Shown here piece after piece: positions 33,005 through 42,307 of a DNA stretch of 64,000 bases; position 1 is the first letter of the stretch, and the number at the start of each line of letters is the position of its first letter. The position numbers and the translations under genes were made by a program. Under the pieces are notes generated by a model. That model worked only from the letters and a program-made list of their open reading frames with translations, searched no databases and was not told the DNA's origin. This stretch comes from Chloroflexota bacterium (GTDB lineage Bacteria > Chloroflexota > Dehalococcoidia > Bin125): assembly GCA_028875225.1 (NCBI GenBank), contig JAPPFB010000012.1, forward strand, positions 294,985 to 358,984, given 5' to 3'.

Positions 33005-33679
33005 TCAGAGCGACATCTCGGGGACGGACGACGGAATCAACAGGGGCGTTCCTGTCCATGCGGCCACCTCTTCGGCCGAGATCCCGGGCGCCGTCTCGCG
33101 CAGCGTCAGGCCGCCGACCGTCACATCGATCACCGCCAGGTCGGTGACGATCACATCCACACAGCATTCCGCGGTCAGCGGATACTCGCAGACGTCCACG
33201 ATGCGCGGCTCGCCCTCGCGAGTGACATGCGCCATCGCGATGATCAGCCGGCGCGCTCCGACCGCGAGGTCCATCGCGCCGCCCACGCTGCCGCCACCGC
33301 GAGCCGGCACGTACCAGTTGGCCAGGTCGCCCCGAGCCGAGACCTGCAGACCGCCCAGGATCGCCGCGTCGATGTGGCCGCCGCGAATCATGGTGAAGGA
33401 GTCGGCGGTATCGAAGAAGCTCGCGCCGGGAACCAGATCGACCGGCTGCCCGCCCGCGTTGATCAGATCCGAATCGAAATCCGACTCGGAGATGCCCGAA
33501 TAGCCGAGGATGCCGTTCTCGGCCTGGAAGAGGATGTGGTCGGCGGGCTCGACGAACCCGGCCACCAACGTCGGCAGTCCGATGCCCAGGTTGACAATCG
33601 AGCCGGGCTCAAGTTCACGCGCCGCCCGCAGCGCGATCAGTTCCCGGCTGAGGCCCGTCGGTGGTCGGTCGGAGGCCAT
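33005..33679 (-). CDS. 3-oxoacid CoA-transferase-type subunit B
   Basis: I start at ATG 33679 (224 residues), two bases after the subunit A stop; an upstream start would overlap subunit A by 34 bases. It has the family I subunit B marks: NLGIGLPTLVA (30-40) and the catalytic Glu54 in AENGILGY, which forms the glutamyl-CoA thioester, plus GGHIDAAILGGLQV and GGGSVGGAMDLAVGA. With subunit A it would move CoA from succinyl- or acetyl-CoA to a 3-oxo or related acid. Confidence 0.88.
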   Translation of the reverse strand: MASDRPPTGLSRELIALRAARELEPGSIVNLGIGLPTLVAGFVEPADHILFQAENGILGYSGISESDFDSDLINAGGQPVDLVPGASFFDTADSFTMIRGGHIDAAILGGLQVSARGDLANWYVPARGGGSVGGAMDLAVGARRLIIAMAHVTREGEPRIVDVCEYPLTAECCVDVIVTDLAVIDVTVGGLTLRETAPGISAEEVAAWTGTPLLIPSSVPEMSL

Positions 33680-33681
33680 GG

Positions 33682-34374
33682 TCAGCCGTCCCAGCGCACC
33701 GGAACCGGCTCGCATTGGACCAGCCGGTCAACGTAGATGCCCGGCGTTGCGATCTGCTCGGGCAGGATCTCGCCCGCTTCGACGATCTCCTCGACTTCCG
33801 CGATCACCACGTCGGCTGCCGTTGCCATGACCGGGTTGAAGTTCAGTCCTGCCAGGCGATATTGCAGGTTGCCCTGACGGTCTCCGCGCCAGGCTCTGAT
33901 CAACGCCGCGTCACCGCGCAGCGGGCGCTCGAGCAACCAGCGTTCCCCGTCAATCTCGATCGTCTCCTTGCCATCGGCCATCATCGTGCCGAGTCCTGTC
34001 CTGGTCAGCACTCCACCGAGTCCGGCGCCTCCGGCTCGCAGACGCTCGATCAATGTGCCTTGCGGCACCAACTCCAGCTCGGCTTCACCGGCCCGGTACT
34101 GCGCTTCGAATCGCGACGACCTTGTTCCCGACGCCCGAATGGCGAACGTTGCAATCACCCTGGCCAGTTGGCGATTCTCGCACAGTTCGTCCAACAGGTC
34201 GCCCAGCCCAATGTTGTTGGCGACGGCGGTCAGACCGGTCTGGCCTGTGCGCTTGAGTGCCAGGATCAGATTGGATGGCGTGCCGGCAGAGACGAACCCG
34301 CCGACCAGAATCGTCGCGCCGTTGGCGATATCGCCGACGGCAGCCTCGGGTGTATCGCAGATCTCGACAGTCAT
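33682..34374 (-). CDS. 3-oxoacid CoA-transferase-type subunit A
   Basis: A 230-residue family I CoA-transferase subunit A. The glycine-rich GATILVGGFVSAGTPSNLILAL (about 19-40) and GTLIERLRAGGAGLGGVLTRTGLGT (about 107-131) are typical, as is GDAALIRAW. It precedes subunit B in the same operon and is divergent from a CaiB/BaiF gene of the unrelated family III, so two types of CoA-transferase sit back to back. Confidence 0.88.
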   Translation of the reverse strand: MTVEICDTPEAAVGDIANGATILVGGFVSAGTPSNLILALKRTGQTGLTAVANNIGLGDLLDELCENRQLARVIATFAIRASGTRSSRFEAQYRAGEAELELVPQGTLIERLRAGGAGLGGVLTRTGLGTMMADGKETIEIDGERWLLERPLRGDAALIRAWRGDRQGNLQYRLAGLNFNPVMATAADVVIAEVEEIVEAGEILPEQIATPGIYVDRLVQCEPVPVRWDG

Positions 34375-34401
34375 GCGCCGATCCTACCGGCAGGCGCTCA
34401 T

Positions 34402-34422
34402 CAGATATCTTGCTCATATCTG
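34402..34422. promoter_or_regulatory. Inverted repeat in divergent CoA-transferase promoter region
   Basis: CAGATAT (34402-34408) and ATATCTG (34416-34422) form a perfect 7-base inverted repeat around seven bases, centred between the divergent subunit A gene and the CaiB/BaiF gene. It is the most AT-rich spot of a 74-base gap that must hold both promoters, so it is a plausible operator controlling both directions. Confidence 0.4.
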
Positions 34423-34448
34423 GCATCTGCGTCCGAAGGAGACTGATC

Positions 34449-35672
34449 ATGCCCGCCCCGCTCGAAGGAATCCGCGTCGTCGACTTCACCCGCTACCAGA
34501 ATGGTCCACACGCCACGGCGATGCTCGCCGACATGGGCGCCGATGTGCTCAAGGTCGAGATGCCCGGTAACGGCGATCCGGGGCGGCAACTCGGCGTGGG
34601 CGCCGACGGCTTCTGCTCCTACTTCGAAGCCCTCAACCGCGGCAAGCGCTCGATGACGCTCGACCTGCGGGCGGAGGGTGCGATCGAGGTCGTTCACAAA
34701 CTGATCCAGGACGCCGACGTGCTGACCGAGAACTTCCGGCCCGGCTACCTCGACTCCATCGGCCTCGGCTATGACGACCTGAGGCAGGTCAATCCTCAGC
34801 TGATCTACGCGACCAACTCCGGCTTCGGCCCTGAAGGCGAGTGGGCGACCCGTGGCTCATTCGACGTCGTCGCGCAGGGTATGTCGGGCGCCATGATCGC
34901 GCTCGGCGGCGGACCGGGCGAACGACCGATCACGGCGCCCTGGGGCCTGGCCGACCAGACCGGCTCGCTGCTCTTCGCCTACGGAATCGTCACCGCACTG
35001 TTCGCCCGCTCGCAGCATGGGGTCGGACAGAAGATTGATGTCTCCCAGCTCGGGGCGATGCTGACCCTGCAGGCGCTTTCGCTGCAGGCGTTCCTGCACA
35101 GCGGCTTCCAACCGGTGCTCAAGCCGGGGCGTTCTTTCTCCGCGACCTTTAGCTGGTACCAGGCCGGCGACGGCAAGTGGTTCACGATGGGCCTGCTCGA
35201 CCCGAAGAGCTGGGCTCCGCTCTGCGAGGCGCTGGAGCGTCCCGACCTGCTCAACGACGAGCGCTCGACCGACCCCTTCCAGCGGCGCGACAACGAGGAA
35301 TGGCTGCGCTCCGAGTTGGAGCAGACCTTCCAGCAGCGGACACGAGACGAGTGGCTGGCCCGCATGATTGCCGCGCGGATTCCCTGCGGTCCGGTCTACG
35401 ACTACGAGGAAGTGGCCGACGATAACCACTTCTGGCTCAACGGCTACCTGCAATCGCCGCCGCATCCACACTTCGAGGATCACAAAGTGGTTGGCATCCC
35501 GGTGAGCTTCAGCGAGACCAAGACCCAGGTGCAATCGTCGGCGCCGGAACTGGGACAGGACACCGAGCTGGAATTGCTCAACCTCGGCTACGACTGGCCA
35601 GAGATCGAGCGCCTGCACGACAGCGGCATCACCGCGGTGAAGCGCCAGGGCTCGGCCGCCGCGGGCGACTGA
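34449..35672 (+). CDS. CaiB/BaiF-family (family III) CoA-transferase
   Basis: Started at ATG 34449 after GAAGGAG; 407 residues, normal for a single-domain family member. N-terminal LEGIRVVDFTRYQNGPHATAMLADMGADVLKVE-type fold start, and D169 (GLADQTG) aligns exactly with the catalytic Asp169 of formyl-CoA transferase when counted back from the GVGQ turn. It would move CoA between two carboxylic acids. It is followed 14 bases later by a flavin-dependent acyl-CoA-dehydrogenase-like gene, which suggests activation followed by oxidation of the same acid. Confidence 0.9.
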   Translation: MPAPLEGIRVVDFTRYQNGPHATAMLADMGADVLKVEMPGNGDPGRQLGVGADGFCSYFEALNRGKRSMTLDLRAEGAIEVVHKLIQDADVLTENFRPGYLDSIGLGYDDLRQVNPQLIYATNSGFGPEGEWATRGSFDVVAQGMSGAMIALGGGPGERPITAPWGLADQTGSLLFAYGIVTALFARSQHGVGQKIDVSQLGAMLTLQALSLQAFLHSGFQPVLKPGRSFSATFSWYQAGDGKWFTMGLLDPKSWAPLCEALERPDLLNDERSTDPFQRRDNEEWLRSELEQTFQQRTRDEWLARMIAARIPCGPVYDYEEVADDNHFWLNGYLQSPPHPHFEDHKVVGIPVSFSETKTQVQSSAPELGQDTELELLNLGYDWPEIERLHDSGITAVKRQGSAAAGD

Positions 35673-35686
35673 GCGAATGGCGGCCG

Positions 35687-36928
35687 ATGAACCGAACCCA
35701 GCCTGACCCCGCCGAGCATCAGATCGTCCAGGTCGCGAGGGACCTGCAACCGCTGATCGCTGAGTGCGCCGACGAGACCGAGGCCAACGGTCGACCTCCC
35801 GACCACCTGATCGAGACGTTCACCGACGCCGGTCTGTTCCGCCTGTTCATCCCGGAGGCCGCCGGCGGGCTGGAAGTCCCGCCGCTGGTGACATTCCATA
35901 CGGTCGAAGCGCTGTCTGAGGCCGATCCGTCCAGCGGCTGGGTCGTCATGCTCGCGGCCGAGCTCTCGTTGGTGACGGGTTTTCTGGAGACCGAGCATCT
36001 GCGCGAGATGATCGGCTCGGATCAGCCCGGAGGACCCCGCTGCCGGATCGCCGGGTCGGCGCGGCCGACCAACTGGGGCAAGCGCGCCGAGGGCGGCTGG
36101 ATCATCAACGGCATCGCCACCTACGCCAGCGGCATCGACCACGCCACCCAGGTGGTCGCCGCGTTCCGCGACGAAGACCAGCCCGCCGATTCGTACATGT
36201 CGTTCCTCGATCCCGATCAGGGCACAATCCTGCAGACCTGGGACACGATGGGCTTGCGCGGGACCGGCTCGCATGATTACGAGAGCGCCAACGTCTTCGC
36301 GCCCGACCAGCGAACGATGAAGATCGGTTCGAGGCCCGTTGCCAGGGGTCCGAACTGGCGAATTCCCGACGGCGGGATCGCCAGCTGGCTGCAGAACGGC
36401 GGCCAGGCGCTGGGAGCCGCTCAGGGCGCGATCAACGAGGTGGTCGGCCAAGCGAAGTACGTGGCCAGCAAGAGCGACTCGCGCTCATTGGCCGAGCGCG
36501 AGCACTTTCGCGTCGCGCTGGGCCGCGCCCAGGCCAGGGTCGGTTCGGCCCGCTCCTACGTCCGCGAGATGGGATCGATCGCCTGGCAATCGGTTCTCGA
36601 TGGAACACCCAACCTCGACGCCGTCGCGCAGTGGCGGCTGGCGAACGTCAATGCCGTCCACGCCGCGACCGAGGCCGTCGAGATGCTCTTCCCCGCCGCG
36701 GGGACGAACGCCATTCACCGGCGCTGGACGCTCGAACGCCGATTCCGCGACCTGCAGGTCGCGCGACGCCACAACGCGGGCCTCGATTTCAACTGGGACG
36801 CGGGAACCCGCCACATGCTCGGCATGCCCGCCCTGACTCGCGGATCGGCGATCCCCAACAGGGATCGATACCGGAGTGAGCATGAGGTGGGAGAAGCTGG
36901 GGCCGCAGGCGGTTCGAGGCGAGATTGA
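35687..36928 (+). CDS. Acyl-CoA dehydrogenase-like flavoprotein (HsaA-type hydroxylase group)
   Basis: A 413-residue protein of the acyl-CoA dehydrogenase fold. The N-terminal helical part (LIETFTDAGLFRLFIPEAAGG) and the mid beta-domain (TWDTMGLRGTGSHDYE) fit, and the C-terminal half (LFPAAGTNAIHRRWTLERRFRDLQVA) is closer to the two-component flavin monooxygenases such as HsaA than to true acyl-CoA dehydrogenases, which normally show a catalytic Glu. The final 35 residues after NRDRYRSEHE are low complexity. It probably forms an operon with the CaiB/BaiF gene. Confidence 0.8.
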   Translation: MNRTQPDPAEHQIVQVARDLQPLIAECADETEANGRPPDHLIETFTDAGLFRLFIPEAAGGLEVPPLVTFHTVEALSEADPSSGWVVMLAAELSLVTGFLETEHLREMIGSDQPGGPRCRIAGSARPTNWGKRAEGGWIINGIATYASGIDHATQVVAAFRDEDQPADSYMSFLDPDQGTILQTWDTMGLRGTGSHDYESANVFAPDQRTMKIGSRPVARGPNWRIPDGGIASWLQNGGQALGAAQGAINEVVGQAKYVASKSDSRSLAEREHFRVALGRAQARVGSARSYVREMGSIAWQSVLDGTPNLDAVAQWRLANVNAVHAATEAVEMLFPAAGTNAIHRRWTLERRFRDLQVARRHNAGLDFNWDAGTRHMLGMPALTRGSAIPNRDRYRSEHEVGEAGAAGGSRRD

Positions 36929-36960
36929 CGGCGCCGTGCGAGCGTTGTGATGTGCCCTGG

Positions 36961-36981
36961 GCCCCGCATCAAGTGCGGGGC
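36961..36981. terminator. GCCCCGC palindrome, copy 2, between convergent genes
   Basis: GCCCCGCA and TGCGGGGC around TCAAG, the reverse complement (with one paired base change in each arm, and shared GGGCC flank) of the repeat at 4175-4195. It lies between the convergent flavoprotein gene and purL, a natural place for a bidirectional transcript end, though no U-run follows. Confidence 0.5.
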
Positions 36982-36998
36982 GACGGATTTGAACTGTT

Positions 36999-39248
36999 CT
37001 AGGCGTCCAACAGTTCTGGCAACGTTGAGTGCCATATGTCGGCTGCATTGGTCAGGTCCATGTCGATCGAGTCGATCTCGAGCCTGTCGCCACCGATCAC
37101 GCCGATCCTGGTTGCCGGCACTCCGAAGCGGGTTGCGATCTCCTCCAGCGCCGCGGCACGCGCGGCCTCGACGCTGACGACTGCACGCGCACCGGCTTCA
37201 CCGAACAAGGTTGCATCGAGTCGACGAATATCACCAAGTTCGACATTGACGCCGACTGCACCGGCCATCGCGGACTCGGCCAATGCCACGGCAAGTCCAC
37301 CGTCCGAGCAATCGTGCGCCGACTTGAGGACTTCCGCCTCCGCGCCGGCGACGAGGGTCTCGACCAACGCCGCCTCTTCGTCGAGGTTCACCTCGATCGG
37401 CCCGGCCGACTTGCCATGCAGGACCGCCAGGTACTCGCTGCCGCCCAGGGTCGAGGCAGTCTGCTCCACCCCGGCGCCCAACAGCCAGATTTCGTCGCCC
37501 TCGTCACGGAACGCCATGCGGACTGCCTGCCTGACATCCGAGATGACGCCGAGCATCCCGACCACCGGGGTCGGCGTGACCGGGCCATCCTCGGACTCGT
37601 TGTACAAACTGGCGTTCCCCGAGACGACGGGTGTGCGGAAGGCGCGGCAGGCGTCGGACATGCCGCGGATCGATTCGCGGAGTTGGAAGTAGATGGGGGC
37701 CCGCTCCGGGTTGGCGAAGTTGAGGCAGTCGGTCACTGCAACCGGACGCGCGCCGCTGCAGGCGACGTTGCGCGCCGCCTCGGCGACCGCCCGGGCCGCG
37801 CCGGCGTACGGATCGAGTTCGACAGCTCGTCCGGGTCCGTCCGTACAGACCGCAAGCCCCTGCTTGAGGCCCCGAACTCGCAGCACGGCCGCATCGGATC
37901 CGGGTGTGACCACGGTGTTGGTTCCGACCATGTGGTCGTACTGCCGGTAGACCCAGCGCTTCGACGCGATGTTGGGCGACGCTAACAAACGCAACAGGGC
38001 TTCGTTGGCGGCCGAAGGTTGCAGATCGGCGAGCGAGGACGGATCCCATTCGGCCCGCGAAGCCGCGTCAGCGTCTCGTTCGGCGTAGGGTTCGTAGGCC
38101 GGAGGGTTGGTCATCACCGAGACCGGCGCCGCCGCAACTTCCAGATTGCCGTCCAGCACGCGGGCGCTGCCGTCGTCGGTCACCTCACCGATCACTTCGG
38201 CGTGGAGATCCCAGTGCTCGAACCAGGCCCGCACGTCTCCGACGTGGTCGGGCTTGACCGCGGCGATCATCCGCTCCTGCGACTCCGAGAGCATCACCTC
38301 GTACGGCGTCATGCCCGATTCGCGGCGGGGCACATGCTGAGTCTGAATTCGGATACCAGCGTTCGCGCGCTCGGCCATTTCAACGGTTGAGGAGGTGATC
38401 CCGGCTGCGCCGCAATCCTGCAACCCCTCGAGCCAATCGCGATGATCCCGGACGAGCCCGACGCAGGCGTCCATCAGCGACTTCTCCAGGAACGGATTGC
38501 CGACCTGTACGGCCGAACGCCGTTCGGCCGAGGATTCGTCCAGCTCGACCGAGGCGAACGTTGCCCCGTGCAAACCGTCGCGGCCGGTATCGGCGCCGAC
38601 GATCATCAGTTGAGTGCCGGGTGGCCCGGCGGTCGCAGAGATTAGCGCTCCGCGAGGAGCGATGCCGAGACACATTGCGTTGACCAGCGGGTTGCCGCTG
38701 TAGGAGTCTCCGATGACGAGCTCTCCGCCGACGGTGGGAATACCCAGGCAATTGCCGTAGCCGCCAATGCCGGCGACCACGCCGACGCAGAGTCGGCGAT
38801 TGCGCCGGTCTTCCAGCGGTCCGAAGCGCAGCGAGTCGAGCAACGCGATCGGCTGTGCGCCCATCGCAAAGATGTCGCGGACGATCCCGCCGACTCCGGT
38901 CGCGGCGCCTTCATACGGCTCGATCGCCGACGGATGGTTGTGCGATTCGATCTTCATCACGGCGACCCAGCCGCCGCCGATGTCGATCGCGCCGGCATTT
39001 TCCTCGCCGAGGTTGGTGAGGATGCGTTCGTCTTCAGTCGGGAAGTGATGAAACAGCGGCCGCGAGTGCTTGTAGCCGCAGTGCTCGCTCCAGAGGGCGC
39101 CAACCATGCCCAGTTCGACATCCGTCGGCGCCCGGCCCAGCATCTCGCAGGCGAGTTCGTACTCTCTGCGGCTCAGCGCAATCTGGGCCAGGACGTCGTC
39201 GTCAACCTCTGCCGGCGGTGCATCGGCTGGTAACGGGAACTGCGCCAC
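36999..39248 (-). CDS. purL: Phosphoribosylformylglycinamidine synthase, large subunit
   Basis: A 749-residue PurL of the small (Bacillus-type) class, which works with PurQ and normally PurS. It converts formylglycinamide ribonucleotide to the amidine with ATP and ammonia from PurQ. Seen in the sequence: MVGALWSEHCGYKHSRP near the N-terminus with the conserved His, MKIESHNHPSAIEPYEGAATGVGGIVRD (about 98-125), the second ATP-cone half SGNASLYNESEDGPVTPTP, and DCSDGGLAVALAES. Length matches this class. Its start lies one base after the purQ stop. Confidence 0.95.
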   Translation of the reverse strand: MAQFPLPADAPPAEVDDDVLAQIALSRREYELACEMLGRAPTDVELGMVGALWSEHCGYKHSRPLFHHFPTEDERILTNLGEENAGAIDIGGGWVAVMKIESHNHPSAIEPYEGAATGVGGIVRDIFAMGAQPIALLDSLRFGPLEDRRNRRLCVGVVAGIGGYGNCLGIPTVGGELVIGDSYSGNPLVNAMCLGIAPRGALISATAGPPGTQLMIVGADTGRDGLHGATFASVELDESSAERRSAVQVGNPFLEKSLMDACVGLVRDHRDWLEGLQDCGAAGITSSTVEMAERANAGIRIQTQHVPRRESGMTPYEVMLSESQERMIAAVKPDHVGDVRAWFEHWDLHAEVIGEVTDDGSARVLDGNLEVAAAPVSVMTNPPAYEPYAERDADAASRAEWDPSSLADLQPSAANEALLRLLASPNIASKRWVYRQYDHMVGTNTVVTPGSDAAVLRVRGLKQGLAVCTDGPGRAVELDPYAGAARAVAEAARNVACSGARPVAVTDCLNFANPERAPIYFQLRESIRGMSDACRAFRTPVVSGNASLYNESEDGPVTPTPVVGMLGVISDVRQAVRMAFRDEGDEIWLLGAGVEQTASTLGGSEYLAVLHGKSAGPIEVNLDEEAALVETLVAGAEAEVLKSAHDCSDGGLAVALAESAMAGAVGVNVELGDIRRLDATLFGEAGARAVVSVEAARAAALEEIATRFGVPATRIGVIGGDRLEIDSIDMDLTNAADIWHSTLPELLDA

Positions 39249-39249
39249 G

Positions 39250-39912
39250 TCAGCCCCACCGCTCGATCATCGAGCGCCAGATGTAGTTGCCGTCGGTGCC
39301 GCCCAGCAGTGCGTCGGAGGCCCGCTCGGGGTGCGGCATCATGCCCAGCACATTGCCCATCGGATTCACGATTCCGGCGATGTCGCGAAGCGATCCGTTC
39401 GGATTCTCTCCCGAGTATCGAAATAGCACGCGCCCGGCGTCTTCCAGCTCGTCCAGGACTGCGGGAGGAGCGAAGTACTGCCCTTCCCCGTGGGAAATCG
39501 GCAGATGAACCACCTGCCCCGCGTTACAGGCGCTGGTGAATCCGGTGTCCGCTCGCTCGACCGTCAGCTCTTGCGGCTGACAGCGGAACTGCAGTGACGC
39601 GTTGCGCAAGAGCACTCCCGGCAAGAGTCCGGCTTCGCAAAGGATCTGGAAGCCGTTGCAGGAGCCGAAGATCGGCTTGCCGGTCGCCGCGAATCGCTCA
39701 AGCGCCGACATGATCGGTGAGAAGCGCGCGATCGCGCCGCAGCGCAGGTGATCGCCGTAGGAGAAGCCTCCCGGCAGGATCACGCCGTCGTATTCGTCCA
39801 GTGTTGACTCGCGGTGCCAGATCCGTTCGGCCGTCTGACCGAGGTCTTCCAGCGCATAGACGCAGTCCCAGTCGCTCCAGGTTCCGGGAAAGACGAGCAC
39901 GGCGAAGCGCAT
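39250..39912 (-). CDS. purQ: Phosphoribosylformylglycinamidine synthase, glutaminase subunit
   Basis: A 220-residue class I glutamine amidotransferase. The catalytic triad is C85 (FGSCNGFQILCE), H193 and E195 (MPHPERA). It supplies ammonia to PurL. It is upstream of purL by one base in the same operon. The usual third subunit gene, purS, is not found on either side: only 58 bases separate purQ from the PgpH-type gene. Confidence 0.95.
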   Translation of the reverse strand: MRFAVLVFPGTWSDWDCVYALEDLGQTAERIWHRESTLDEYDGVILPGGFSYGDHLRCGAIARFSPIMSALERFAATGKPIFGSCNGFQILCEAGLLPGVLLRNASLQFRCQPQELTVERADTGFTSACNAGQVVHLPISHGEGQYFAPPAVLDELEDAGRVLFRYSGENPNGSLRDIAGIVNPMGNVLGMMPHPERASDALLGGTDGNYIWRSMIERWG

Positions 39913-39970
39913 GAGCCGATGCTATCGGTCGGACTCGTTATGGCCAGTTGCGGTGGATCCAGAAGCCGCG

Positions 39971-42187
39971 CTAGAGCGCCGGTTCTGCCGATGAACCCTC
40001 TCGAGGGGTGGCTCGCAGCTCGGACTCGGCGGCGGGGGGATATTCGATCCGCTGGTGATGCACTCCGACCAGTGTCTGCTTGAAGCTGGCGGAGATCTGG
40101 CGAATCTCGCTCATCGTCAGGTCGCAATGATCGAGTTGCCGCTCGCGCAGGCGCTCGTCGAAGACGCCGTCGACCAGCATGCCGATTCGGTCCGCTTCGT
40201 ACTCTCCGCTGGACCGCACCACCGCCTCGCAGCTATCGGCCAGCATCACGATCGCGGTCTCGCGCGTCTGCGGCGGCGGACCCGGATAGGTGAAGTCTCG
40301 GGCATCAACTCGCGGGTCCGTCATCGCGGCCTTGCGATAGAAAAACGTCACCCGGCGCGAACCGTGATGTTCGAGGATGAAGTCCCGGATCCGCGGCGGC
40401 AGCCGATCGCGCCGGGCGAGGTCTTCGCCGCGTTCGACATGCTCGATGATCAGCCGGGCGCTCTCGCTGGGCTCCAGATTTTCGTGCGGATTCGGTCCGT
40501 CCTGATTTTCGATGAACATCGCGGGACGGTTGAGCTTGCCGATGTCGTGGTAGTAGGCGCCGACCCGGACCAGGAGTGGATCGGCGCCGATTTGCGCGGC
40601 GGCCCGCTCCGAGAGCGTTGCCACCAGCAGGGAATGGTGGAACGTTCCAGGCGCTTCTTCCTGCAGTCGACGCAACAGCGGTCGTTGAAGCTGTGCGAGT
40701 TCCAACAGACGCATCGGCGTGGTGATCCCGAACAGCGCGCCCAGAAGTGAGAATGCGCCGATTGTGATTACCGCAACCAGCGCGGCGGTGACGAGCGACG
40801 CCAGTGCGAGCCAACCGAGTTGATCGGTTATGCGTTGCGGATCGAGCAGCCAGATTGCCGCCCCGGCAAGTAACCCTGACACTCCCGCGGCGAGCCCGGC
40901 CAGTCCATACTGAGCCAGGGCCTGCGCCCGGGTTGCAGCGAAGACGCCGCCCAGCGAACTCGCGAGGAAGAACGCCAGCGGTCGCAGGGCGAGCGGGCCC
41001 GAGGGCGCCAGACCATAGTCGGGCAGGACGATCGCCGCGGTTCCAACCAATACTGAGATGAGCACTCCGGTGGTGACGCCGAGGCCGGTGCTGAGTAACG
41101 CGGCAACCAGGACCGGCCCCGCCGCAAGCGGCAACATGAGGTCCAGCGACTCGTCGACGCCGCCGGGCAGCGCGAACTCGAACCAGGCGCGCGCCGCTGC
41201 GACAGAGAACAGGACCAGCACTGCGAGCAGCAACAGCCGCCGATCGCTGCCGGCTTCGGCAGGTTTCCAGATCATCAGATAGAGAGCGAACACCCCTGCA
41301 GCACTGACGCCGATGATCACGATGGCGCCCAGCGATTCGAGTTCGATCCCGGCGCTGCGCGGAGTCAGATTGCTGAGCGCCTCGCCAGCGAAGTCGTCCA
41401 CCATGGCGCCGCGGGCGACGATCAACTCGCCCTCAGCCACGGTCCGAGAGACTCCGGCGACGGACCGGGCGGCAAGGTCACGAGCCTGCTCCGTCGCTCC
41501 CGCCGATTCGATCATGGTGGGGCGCAGGTAGGCGGCGACCAGGGAGGCGACCAGCGCCGTTTCCGTGAGCGTCAACGATGGATCGACCCGATCGTGCAAT
41601 GTGAGACGGACCGTGTCGAGTTCCTCCTGATAGAGGCGATCCTGAAGCAACGACTCCAGGACGATCTGCGATTCACGTCGAATGCTGCCGAACAGTGGAT
41701 CGGAGACCGCGATCAAGAATGCCTCGTCACGCTCGGCCAGCCTCGAACCAGGAATTGGGGATGGAGCGATTGGGGTCGGCTCGTCGTCCGGCTGCGCCTG
41801 AGTGGCGCCTTCCTCCTCCTCTTCCGATTGAGCGGACTGTGCGCTCGTCTCCGCTGCTGGGGCGATTGGCGTGTTGCGAGCTTGGCGCTCCGACACGACG
41901 GCGTCGAGATAGATGCGGAGCGCTTCCAGTTGGGCGGGCCTGATGTCGGGGTTGAACTCGAACTGGGTCTCGACGTCCGCGCGCGCTATCTCCTGGGCCT
42001 CAGCCGTCAATGCCGGGCTGATGAACGTGACCTCTTCCGACGCGACGATGTCGCGGTCGGCGATGGTACCGACGGACGGAAACTGCTCCTCTGGTCGGAA
42101 CGGTGTGAGCGCGAGCACAATCCCGATGGCCAGCGCGACCCCGAACAGGCCGACGCGCCACGGAGTGAAGTAGGTGGGCTGGCTCAT
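39971..42187 (-). CDS. pgpH: 7TM receptor-HD hydrolase, PgpH/YqfF-type c-di-AMP phosphodiesterase
   Basis: I start at ATG 42187 (738 residues); a GTG one codon earlier is possible. After a first membrane segment (about 13-30) comes an extracytoplasmic region of about 240 residues with a Gln/Glu-rich stretch, then a cluster of about six to seven membrane segments (about 270-480), then a cytoplasmic HD domain. Metal ligands include H517/H518 (TFHHSLLVA) and H547-D548 (YYHDIGKL). This architecture is that of PgpH, which hydrolyses cyclic di-AMP and so controls osmolyte and potassium balance. An Ala/Glu/Pro-rich tail follows the HD domain. Confidence 0.9.
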   Translation of the reverse strand: MSQPTYFTPWRVGLFGVALAIGIVLALTPFRPEEQFPSVGTIADRDIVASEEVTFISPALTAEAQEIARADVETQFEFNPDIRPAQLEALRIYLDAVVSERQARNTPIAPAAETSAQSAQSEEEEEGATQAQPDDEPTPIAPSPIPGSRLAERDEAFLIAVSDPLFGSIRRESQIVLESLLQDRLYQEELDTVRLTLHDRVDPSLTLTETALVASLVAAYLRPTMIESAGATEQARDLAARSVAGVSRTVAEGELIVARGAMVDDFAGEALSNLTPRSAGIELESLGAIVIIGVSAAGVFALYLMIWKPAEAGSDRRLLLLAVLVLFSVAAARAWFEFALPGGVDESLDLMLPLAAGPVLVAALLSTGLGVTTGVLISVLVGTAAIVLPDYGLAPSGPLALRPLAFFLASSLGGVFAATRAQALAQYGLAGLAAGVSGLLAGAAIWLLDPQRITDQLGWLALASLVTAALVAVITIGAFSLLGALFGITTPMRLLELAQLQRPLLRRLQEEAPGTFHHSLLVATLSERAAAQIGADPLLVRVGAYYHDIGKLNRPAMFIENQDGPNPHENLEPSESARLIIEHVERGEDLARRDRLPPRIRDFILEHHGSRRVTFFYRKAAMTDPRVDARDFTYPGPPPQTRETAIVMLADSCEAVVRSSGEYEADRIGMLVDGVFDERLRERQLDHCDLTMSEIRQISASFKQTLVGVHHQRIEYPPAAESELRATPREGSSAEPAL

Positions 42188-42307
42188 CACGGGATCATTG
42201 GAGCATGGTCACGGACGCGTGGGGCGAAGCACGTATCGGAGCGTTTCACGATCCAATAGTACAGCCGCCGTTACGTCAAGAACGGCCCAAAGCCGAGCGA
42301 TGATCGA

